64,000 nucleotides of DNA from Bacteroidaceae bacterium (GTDB lineage Bacteria; Bacteroidota; Bacteroidia; Bacteroidales; Bacteroidaceae). How positions within the stretch are numbered: the stretch's first letter is position 1; each line of letters opens with the position of its first letter. Location of the stretch: contig JAFRTL010000010.1 in NCBI GenBank assembly GCA_017427065.1, positions 1-64,000 of the forward strand. The letters run 5' to 3'. The translations under genes and the position numbers were made by a program. A model generated the notes under the pieces. The model searched no databases and was not told the DNA's origin. It worked only from the letters and a program-made list of their open reading frames with translations. Shown piece after piece: positions 36,104 to 42,927 of the stretch.

Positions 36104-37020
36104 AAAAACTGACGGAAGGTCATAAAATGTTTATCAGCGTGATGGTAATCTTTGCCATCTATGCTATGATTTTCATTCTCTTTGAAGACTACGACCGTCA
36201 TGTATTAAGACCCTTCAGCGAAGCCAGTGACTGGCACCTGCTACTTTTCTCCATTGTGGTGATGACAGGACTTGCTTTTCTTCTTTATCATTATGCACGA
36301 CGCATGGACGAGCGTATCAGTCGTGAACAGAATGAGAAGGAGAGTCGGATGCGTCGCGAGCTTACACAGAACATCGCCCATGAACTGAAGACCCCCATTG
36401 CAAGCATCATGGGATACATGGAAACTCTCCTAGAACATCAGGATATAGGACCAGACACTGAGCACCAGTTTATTCTTCGCACCCATGCCCAAGCCAAACG
36501 ACTTACCTCACTGCTGCAAGACCTTTCCATACTGAATCGCATAGACTATGCGCCTGAGCAGATTGCCAAAGTACAGGTGAACATTTCCGAAATCGTCGAG
36601 GAAGTATCCCACGAAACATCACTTATGTTAAGCAAGCAGGAAATGACCTTACAGAATCTTCTCCCTAATGACATATCCCTCAACGGCGACCCTACGTTGC
36701 TCTATGGTCTATTCCGTAATCTATTCGACAATGCCATCCTGCATGCAGGAAAAGGGACTTGCATCACTCTGAGCGCTAAGGAGAATGGTAATTACTGGCA
36801 ATTCACTTTCAGCGATAACGGACAAGGCATCGCTGAGGAGCATCTGCCTCGCATCTTTGAGCGCTTCTACAGAGTGGACAAGGGACGAAGCCGTACGAGC
36901 GGAGGAACAGGACTTGGACTTTCCATCGTGAAGCACACTGTCGAGCTGCATGGTGGCACCATTGATGCACAAGCATCTACTCCTCAAGGACTACGTTTCG
37001 TATTTACACTTCAGAAATAA
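36100..37020 (+). CDS. Sensor histidine kinase (PhoR-like)
   Basis: A 306-residue kinase with two N-terminal membrane helices (about 10-28 and 46-66) and a very short loop between them, so little external sensing. The H box NIAHELKTPIASIMGYM holds His94. The N box NLFDNAILHAG, DNGQGI and GGTGLGLSIVKH follow. No HAMP or PAS domain is seen. Together with the preceding regulator it forms a two-component pair. Confidence 0.92.
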   Translation: MKKLTEGHKMFISVMVIFAIYAMIFILFEDYDRHVLRPFSEASDWHLLLFSIVVMTGLAFLLYHYARRMDERISREQNEKESRMRRELTQNIAHELKTPIASIMGYMETLLEHQDIGPDTEHQFILRTHAQAKRLTSLLQDLSILNRIDYAPEQIAKVQVNISEIVEEVSHETSLMLSKQEMTLQNLLPNDISLNGDPTLLYGLFRNLFDNAILHAGKGTCITLSAKENGNYWQFTFSDNGQGIAEEHLPRIFERFYRVDKGRSRTSGGTGLGLSIVKHTVELHGGTIDAQASTPQGLRFVFTLQK

Positions 37021-37290
37021 GCAAGCTTATTTGGCCTTGCACTATCTTTATTCGCTGCGCTCATGAAGATAAACTGCGCCTCAGCAAAATAATAAGCAAA
37101 CTTATTAGGGCTTGCACTATCTTTATTCGCTGCGCTCATGAAGATAGGCTGCGGCTCGGAAATAAAAAAGGAGCAAGTTTACCAAGGCTTGCACTATCTT
37201 TATTCGCTACGCTCATGAAGATAAACTGCGCCTCAGCAAAAAAAATAAGCAAGCTTATTTTGTTTTGCATTCGGCTTGTATTATCTTTGC
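37021..37290 (+). repeat. Array of tandem promoter-like repeats
   Basis: Three near-identical units of about 75-77 bases are followed by a diverged fourth. Each has an AATAAGCAAGCTTATT-like palindrome and then GGCTTGCACTATCTTTA. Units one to three continue TTCGCTGCGCTCATGAAGAT; ATCTT and AAGAT can pair. The TTGC starts are at 37037, 37112, 37189 and (as TTGT) 37276. Only the fourth has the full -7 box TATCTTTG; the others end TTTA. Confidence 0.8.
37259..37289 (+). promoter_or_regulatory. Promoter at the end of the repeat array
   Basis: TTTG (37259-37262), 19 bases, TATCTTTG (37282-37289), an exact consensus promoter, 29 bases before the next gene. Confidence 0.75.
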
Positions 37291-37317
37291 ACCTAATAAT
37301 TTTAAAAGGTACAAGCA

Positions 37318-37947
37318 ATGAGTATATTTTCTAAACTATTCGGAAAGAAAGGCGAGAACAATCCAAAGAACAATGTGGAGGACTTTGCCTCACTGACCAG
37401 AGTATATTTTCAGTCGGTACTAGCCTCAAACCTTGGCATTTCCAACATCCGTATAATGCCCGACTTGGCACAATTCAAACGTCTATTTAAGGTGCCTACA
37501 CAGAACGGTCGTTTGGGTTTGGCAGAAAAGGCTGCCTCCAAGAAAATGCTGATGGCTGATTACGGACTATCAGATAATTTCTTCAAGGAGATAGACTCCT
37601 CTGTCAAGAAACATTGTCGCAATCAGAATGATATCCAGCCCTACATGTTCCTCTACCAAGGCTTCCTCAACGACTTGATGATGCTGATGAGTTCCTTGAT
37701 GCAGTGGAAAATCCGCATCCCATCTATCTTTAAGAGCGTTATCAAAAACGAGGTGGAGAAGAGCGTGCATAAGGTGTGTACCAAGACGGTTTGGAGTAAG
37801 GACGACGTACATAAGACTGCTACCAACGTACGCATGTACAAGGAGCGCCTAGGTTATAGTGAGCAATGGATGTCTGAGTATGTCTATAACGTGCTGATGC
37901 TGGCCAAGAAAGCTCCAAAGCCAAAGGAAACTGCTGAAAAGAAGTGA
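37318..37947 (+). CDS. Conserved-looking hypothetical protein, 209 residues
   Basis: I do not recognise this family. The protein is soluble and basic, begins MSIFSKLFGKKGENN (an amphipathic, possibly membrane-touching start), and is mostly helical. A Met-rich hydrophobic stretch YQGFLNDLMMLMSSLMQW lies near residues 108-125, and the tail is Lys/Pro rich. It has a good promoter and overlaps the next gene by four bases, so it is probably cotranslated with the glycosylase-like protein. Confidence 0.7.
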   Translation: MSIFSKLFGKKGENNPKNNVEDFASLTRVYFQSVLASNLGISNIRIMPDLAQFKRLFKVPTQNGRLGLAEKAASKKMLMADYGLSDNFFKEIDSSVKKHCRNQNDIQPYMFLYQGFLNDLMMLMSSLMQWKIRIPSIFKSVIKNEVEKSVHKVCTKTVWSKDDVHKTATNVRMYKERLGYSEQWMSEYVYNVLMLAKKAPKPKETAEKK

Positions 37948-38528
37948 TGACAGAAATTGAGCAGCATCCCTTTGAGCCTTTTCTGCCAGAGAATGCCAAG
38001 TTGCTGATGTTGGGGAGTTTTCCTCCCCAGCCAAAGCGTTGGTCGATGGATTTCTATTATCCAAATTTTACGAACGACATGTGGCGCATCATGGGACTTA
38101 TCTATTTTTCAGATAAGAACCACTTTATTGTGTCTGGTCAAAAAACCTTTCAGAAAGACTTACTTATCTCCTTCCTCAAGGAACAGGGCATAGCCCTCTA
38201 TGATAGTGCCACAGCCATCCGTCGCCTACAAGACAATGCTTCCGACAAATTTCTGGAGGTAGTAACATCCACAGACATGGATGCCCTCCTCTCCCAACTC
38301 CCTCATTGCCAAGCCATCGTAACCACTGGAGAAAAAGCCACAGACACCCTCTGTGAGAAGTATGGAGCAGAGAAGCCAAAGGTAGGGCACTACTCTACCT
38401 TCCTACATCAAGGAAAGCCACTGCGCCTCTATCGTATGCCCTCCTCCTCACGTGCCTACCCCCTAGCCCTTGAAAAGAAAGCAGAAGCCTACGCCCAGAT
38501 GTTGCAGGAACTGGGGATGATTGTTTAG
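37944..38528 (+). CDS. Uracil-DNA glycosylase superfamily protein
   Basis: A 194-residue protein with a UDG-like fold: LLMLGSFPPQPKRWSMDFYY at the N-terminus matches the first active-site loop (GxxP type), and IVTTGEKATDTLC plus a late MPSSSRAYP loop match the other conserved regions. It is probably a uracil or mismatch glycosylase, or a structural relative with another task. A second ATG three bases on is also possible. It overlaps the preceding gene. Confidence 0.75.
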   Translation: MMTEIEQHPFEPFLPENAKLLMLGSFPPQPKRWSMDFYYPNFTNDMWRIMGLIYFSDKNHFIVSGQKTFQKDLLISFLKEQGIALYDSATAIRRLQDNASDKFLEVVTSTDMDALLSQLPHCQAIVTTGEKATDTLCEKYGAEKPKVGHYSTFLHQGKPLRLYRMPSSSRAYPLALEKKAEAYAQMLQELGMIV

Positions 38529-38839
38529 GGTTTAGGGGATAAACTCTTAATACAGCAATTAATCTCCCGACCTCATTTTTGAAGCGTTTTAAAAAACAGG
38601 AAAGTTTTTGGGAAAGAGGGGTGCACCAATAAGAGCGCGAAGCGGTCGTCTTGCGCCCCTCCCAAAAACGCGAGTGTTTTTAGCGGAAAAAATGCAGTCG
38701 GCAGCCTTTGCATAAACTTGGTTGCACCTCAGCATAGCTCAAGCAAGCTTAGCTCTGCGTTCGGTTTGCACAAGTTTTCTTGGTTCGTTCTTTCCCCTGT
38801 GGGAAAGAATGAACAGAAAATAAAAAAGAATGAATTCTT
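38529..38839. other. Intergenic gap with long hairpins
   Basis: No gene is supported. GTTTTTGGG (about 38608-38616) with AGGGG pairs over 45 bases with CCCCTCCCAAAAAC (about 38655-38670). A second stem, CGTTCTTTCCC/GGGAAAGAATG (38786-38812), lies further on. Between them a GCAAGCTTAGCTCTGCGTTC stretch resembles the units of the 37021 array. Confidence 0.5.
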
Positions 38840-38870
38840 TTTGTATTTTGCTCACCTTGCACTATCTTTG
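38840..38870 (+). promoter_or_regulatory. LemA operon promoter
   Basis: TTTG (38840-38843), 19 bases, TATCTTTG (38863-38870), preceded by CTTGCAC as in the 37021 repeats. Confidence 0.75.
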
Positions 38871-38905
38871 CTCCCAAAGAGTAACAATTTAAATATTAAA
38901 AAACG

Positions 38906-39427
38906 ATGATTACAATTATCTGTGTAATAGTAGTCCTTGTAGTACTTGTAGGCATGTATTTCTCCTACAACAACAAGGAAGTAGCCCTGCGCAAAGAGGC
39001 TGAAGCCCAGAAGGGTAAGATTGAAGGTGTGCACGACAAGATGTGGAAAGTGATTCAGCAGAAGGCCGAGGTTAGCAACGAATACCGCGAAGCCTTCGAG
39101 AAAATCTATCCCGAACTGATCTCTGGTCGCTACGCCAACGACAATGGTAATGTGATGAAGTGGATACAGGAGTCTAATCCCAACTTTGACACCGCACTGT
39201 ATAAGGACCTGCAGCAAGCCATCGAGATACAGCGTGAGTATTTCAACAACGCCCAGACCCGTATGCTCGATGTCATCAAGGAACGTGAGACGCTTATCGA
39301 GACCTATCCTGCTAAGTGGTTTATCAGCAATAAGAGTAAGATAGAATATGAAGTGATCTCATCCAGCGCCACCAAGGGTACCATGACCACAGGCATCGAC
39401 GATGAAGTGAGCGTTTTCAAGAAGTAG
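38906..39427 (+). CDS. LemA family protein
   Basis: A 173-residue protein with one N-terminal membrane helix (about residues 2-20) and a LemA helical bundle. Family residues appear in KMWKVIQQKAEVSNEYREAF and the middle LISGRY region. LemA proteins are thought to be membrane-anchored with the bundle outside. The role is unknown in Bacteroidota. It lies three bases before the next gene. Confidence 0.87.
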   Translation: MITIICVIVVLVVLVGMYFSYNNKEVALRKEAEAQKGKIEGVHDKMWKVIQQKAEVSNEYREAFEKIYPELISGRYANDNGNVMKWIQESNPNFDTALYKDLQQAIEIQREYFNNAQTRMLDVIKERETLIETYPAKWFISNKSKIEYEVISSSATKGTMTTGIDDEVSVFKK

Positions 39428-39430
39428 CAA

Positions 39431-40594
39431 ATGACCGCCATAGTCTATTTGCTTCCCATCCTTACTTGTCTCTTTCTCTACAGTACTTCTCCTGTGCCGT
39501 GGAGTTGGGAGTACTATGCCTGCGCCATTGGGGCATCGTGGCTACTCACTGCATTGGTGCATTGGATGATGTATAAGTCGCGTATTGCTGATGACGAGTT
39601 CTTGGGCTCCTACATTAGTAAGGTGACTCACGAGGAGGCTTGGGTAGAGCTGATACACTATATCGAGCAGGTGCCATGTGGGCGCGACAGCAAGGGCAAT
39701 GTCATCTACAAAGCTGTGCCACGTGTGCGCCACGTCTTTCATCCAGAGCAATGGGAAATGTACTCCAGCTATGGCACCATCCAGAGCATCAGTCGCAGCT
39801 ATTACGACCATGTGTGCAGCACTTGGGGCACTCCCATGAACCGCTTGCACTTCACTGGAGTCAATATACAAGGGGGCGTGCGCTTTGGACAGTCATACTC
39901 CTTCCAAGACATACTGGACAACTATCAGTCGAGTGCCAATCCCCTGCTCGAGGCCGACTTTCGCAACCGTTTCTTCCCTCTGACAGAAGAGCACGCCTAT
40001 GAGAACAAGGTACGCAACTCCCACTCCATCTTCAAGTTTGAAGATATCTCCAAGAAACACGCCAAGGAACTGGGACTTTTCGACTATCCACCTGTGAAGC
40101 ACAACTTCCAGGAGTGCATCCTGGGACGTCAGTTCACGGAGGATATACATCGACAGTACGAGATGTTCAATGCCTGGTTTGGCTTCCAACACCAGATGCA
40201 TGTTTTCATCCTCTGTTTCGATGCTGCCAAAGGCATGGGCATTGCAGAGAAGCAACGAGCCTATTGGGAAGGAGGCAATCGCAACGAGTTTGTTGTTTGC
40301 ATAGGGTTGGATGGCGATACTGTACGCTGGTGTCACGCATTCAGTTGGATGGACGAGCCTGTGCTCAGCGTAAAGGCAGAAGCCTACTTCCGCGAGCATG
40401 AGCAACTGGATCTCAGTGCCTTCTGCACTTGGCTACAGGAGAATGTCTCCCTCTGGAAGCGCAAGGATTTCCGCGACTTCAACTACCTCTCCGTCTCCCT
40501 CAGCACCACACAGAATTACCTCCTTTTGGCCTTCACCCTCGCTGTGAATGTGGGTATAGCCGCAGTGATACTCCACAACTTTGGAGTTATTTAG
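39431..40594 (+). CDS. Membrane protein of unknown function in a LemA operon
   Basis: A 387-residue protein. Two helices at the N-terminus (about residues 3-20 and 26-48) and one at the C-terminus (about 364-384) bracket a soluble middle of some 310 residues rich in Trp, Tyr and His. I cannot place it in a named family. Its tight coupling to lemA suggests a shared complex at the membrane. Confidence 0.65.
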   Translation: MTAIVYLLPILTCLFLYSTSPVPWSWEYYACAIGASWLLTALVHWMMYKSRIADDEFLGSYISKVTHEEAWVELIHYIEQVPCGRDSKGNVIYKAVPRVRHVFHPEQWEMYSSYGTIQSISRSYYDHVCSTWGTPMNRLHFTGVNIQGGVRFGQSYSFQDILDNYQSSANPLLEADFRNRFFPLTEEHAYENKVRNSHSIFKFEDISKKHAKELGLFDYPPVKHNFQECILGRQFTEDIHRQYEMFNAWFGFQHQMHVFILCFDAAKGMGIAEKQRAYWEGGNRNEFVVCIGLDGDTVRWCHAFSWMDEPVLSVKAEAYFREHEQLDLSAFCTWLQENVSLWKRKDFRDFNYLSVSLSTTQNYLLLAFTLAVNVGIAAVILHNFGVI

Positions 40595-40600
40595 CATAAA

Positions 40601-40668
40601 CTAAAGATGCAGCGTCTTTCACCCTAAAGATGCTGCATCTTTTGTTCCTAAGACGCTGCATCTTTAGA
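40601..40668 (+). terminator. Three-arm hairpin after the LemA operon
   Basis: CTAAAGATGCAGCGTCTT (40601-40618) is the exact reverse complement of 40650-40667. A middle arm, CTAAAGATGCTGCATCTTTT, can fold on itself or pair with either. It is probably a terminator with alternative folds. Confidence 0.55.
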
Positions 40669-40942
40669 AAGGGCTTTTTCCCATGTCCATAACTATGATC
40701 ATTTATGTCCACAACTATGGTTTTTTATTTTTCTAACTAGGAAAAAAATTTTTCCTAACTAGAAAAGCATTTTTCCAGCGTTAAGAACATATTGTTCCAG
40801 CGCACAGAAAAAAGTGTTGGAGCGCACAGGCGCAAATCATAGGCTTGGTAGTAGCAAACCGTGGGTTTGCCGTAACCAACGAGGCACTTTGCCGTAACCT
40901 TGCTACTTGTAATAGCCAATGCGACAGCCATGTTTCGATTTT
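40669..40942. other. Repeat-rich gap without genes
   Basis: Contains a 22-base-period direct repeat of ATGTCCA-AACTATG (40683, 40705), palindrome copy C, two TCCAGCG copies near 40785 and an AGTAGCAA/TTGCTACT inverted pair (about 40845-40910). No ORF or RNA gene is supported. Confidence 0.5.
40731..40764. repeat. CTAACTAGG-type interspersed palindrome, copy C
   Basis: TTCTAACTAGGAAAAA faces TTTTTCCTAACTAGAA with an A/T centre. It is nearly identical to copy A (369-404). Confidence 0.6.
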
Positions 40943-41143
40943 AGTCTTCACACTTCACAGAGAGGGGTTAAGCGTCTGAACATCAAAGCGTAATGCGTGT
41001 GAAGTGTGGTCGCAAACACTTCACAAGATTTCACACTTTCTAATCATAAGTGTGAAGAGTGGTGAAGTGTCAAATGTAACACTTCACAGCAGTTATCTAA
41101 TAAAAATCATACATTAACTCACCCTTTGTGAAGTGTGAAGACT
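40943..41143. mobile_element. MITE-like element with perfect 17-base terminal inverted repeats
   Basis: AGTCTTCACACTTCACA (40943-40959) is the exact reverse complement of TGTGAAGTGTGAAGACT (41127-41143). Inside are two more palindromic pairs of GTGAAGTGT and ACACTTCAC. There is no ORF. A related partial copy lies at 60458-60537. Target-site duplications cannot be judged because both flanks are T runs. Confidence 0.55.
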
Positions 41144-41159
41144 TTTTTGAAGCATCTAT

Positions 41160-41196
41160 AAAAAAAGCAGGCAGGAGCTATTGCCCCTGCCTGTCA
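41160..41196 (-). terminator. lctP terminator
   Basis: On the minus strand CAGGCAGGGGC pairs with GCTCCTGCCTG, followed by CTTTTTT. Confidence 0.8.
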
Positions 41197-41216
41197 TTAT
41201 AATCGTTACACTGGTA

Positions 41217-42818
41217 TTAGAAGACATGCAATCCCAAGAATACCATGATACCGTTCATCAAGATCCAGAAGATGGCAAATGGTAAGGTCTTGCGCATGAT
41301 CTCACCATCCTGACCTTCCATATCGCAGGCAGCTGTAGCGATGGCGATGCTCTGTGGAGAGAGCAACTTACCACCCTCGGAACCAGCACAGTTGGCAGCA
41401 GCGAGCCAATTGGTCTCATTACCAGACACACCAAAGAAGGTGCCATCATTCACCAAGCCAAGTTGTCCAGCAGCTGCTGCTTGCAGCTTACCAAAGAGGA
41501 TATTGGCAGAAGTGGCACTACCCGTCACGAAGGTACCAATAGAGCCAATCAATGGCGCGAAGAACGGATAAACTGGTCCTGTAAGGGCCACCAATCCTGT
41601 AGCGATGGCCAATGTCATGCCTGTATTGTTCATCAGCATGGCAAGTGCTACCAAACAGCAGATGGTGACAGCTGTCTTCTGCAAATTATAAGCCGTCTTG
41701 CAAAGCATCTTCATCAGTTTGCCAAAGCTGAGTCCCTGAATCATTCCACCAATCACAGCACCCAGGAAAATCATCAAGCCTGCATTCGACAGCCATCCGA
41801 AGGAGAAGGTATTACCCACTACAGGCATCGCAAATGAGGTGACGAGGGTGGACTTCAGCAAATCGCTGATAGGAGGAACTATTTTACTGGAAATCAAGAT
41901 GAAGAAGATGATAAGGCCATAGACGCTCCAAGCCTTGAGTGTCTTAGCCAACCCAAAGGACTTCTTCTCTACCTTTACCTCATCAGCAGGACTCTCGTCG
42001 CGAATGAAGAGCTTGTTGTAAATAAGCATGGCGATGATGGCTGCCACAGAACCCAAGATAGCAGGAGTCTCAGGACCCAGGAAGTGTCCGCAGCAGAACT
42101 GCACAATGATAGAGAATGTACCTACAAAGAGTGCAATACTGATGTTTTTCATAATCTTCTTACGATCTGTCATCATCAGGATGAGGAACGGGGTGATATA
42201 GAACATCAGCGACAACTGAAGGATGATGAAAGTAGCCACCTCACAGAGCATCTCAGGCGAGGCAGTACCATCAGCCACTTGATTGGCCAGTGTGGTAGCA
42301 GGCAAACCTACAGCACCAAAGCCCACGGCTACCGTATTGGCCACCAAACAGATCACAGCAGAGAACATGGGTTTGAAGCCCAATCCTATCAGGATGGCAG
42401 CAGGAATGGCCACTGCGGTTCCAAAACCAGCCATACCTTCGAGCACGCCACCAAAACCCCACGTCAAGAGCAACACCACTAAACCCTTGTCGGAAGTAAG
42501 TTGGATGAACTGTGTCTTGATGGTCTCTATCTCCTTAGTTTCCACCAGCACGTTGTAGCTGAAGATCGCACAGATAATGATCAGGATAATGGGGAAGCAG
42601 GCTTTGAGGAAACCTTCGATAACTGACCAGAAGGTGACGCCAATAATGGATGATTCTGCATACTTCTCAGGAATAATGCCCAGTGCAGGAGCTGCAAAGA
42701 GTGCTAATAGGATGGTTACAATCAGAGTGATGATAGCACTCTTGTAACCCGACATCTTAAAACCCATCATCAATGTGAAAAGCAAGATGATAGGAATTAC
42801 CGAAATAATTGCTGCCAT
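41217..42818 (-). CDS. lctP: L-lactate permease (LctP/LldP family)
   Basis: A 533-residue inner-membrane transporter with about 13 helices. Family blocks include GGVLEGMAGFGTAVAIPAAI, the GVSGNETNWLAAANCAGSEG region and SPQSIAIATAACDMEGQDGE. It imports lactate with protons. It is divergent from the lactate dehydrogenase gene, and both have -7 boxes in the shared gap (minus TATCTTTG at 42859-42852, plus at 42903-42910). Confidence 0.93.
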   Translation of the reverse strand: MAAIISVIPIILLFTLMMGFKMSGYKSAIITLIVTILLALFAAPALGIIPEKYAESSIIGVTFWSVIEGFLKACFPIILIIICAIFSYNVLVETKEIETIKTQFIQLTSDKGLVVLLLTWGFGGVLEGMAGFGTAVAIPAAILIGLGFKPMFSAVICLVANTVAVGFGAVGLPATTLANQVADGTASPEMLCEVATFIILQLSLMFYITPFLILMMTDRKKIMKNISIALFVGTFSIIVQFCCGHFLGPETPAILGSVAAIIAMLIYNKLFIRDESPADEVKVEKKSFGLAKTLKAWSVYGLIIFFILISSKIVPPISDLLKSTLVTSFAMPVVGNTFSFGWLSNAGLMIFLGAVIGGMIQGLSFGKLMKMLCKTAYNLQKTAVTICCLVALAMLMNNTGMTLAIATGLVALTGPVYPFFAPLIGSIGTFVTGSATSANILFGKLQAAAAGQLGLVNDGTFFGVSGNETNWLAAANCAGSEGGKLLSPQSIAIATAACDMEGQDGEIMRKTLPFAIFWILMNGIMVFLGLHVF

Positions 42819-42927
42819 AGTTTATCAGATTTAAGGTGATATATCTTCATGCAAAGATACCATTTTTTATGTGAAAAACTAAGATTCTTTACAATAAATC
42901 ATTATCTTTGCTAAAAATCTTATTACT

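Noticed and set aside
35414-37020. Hybrid two-component or chemotaxis system
   Set aside because: The genes form a plain OmpR-type regulator and simple kinase; only ordinary domains are present.
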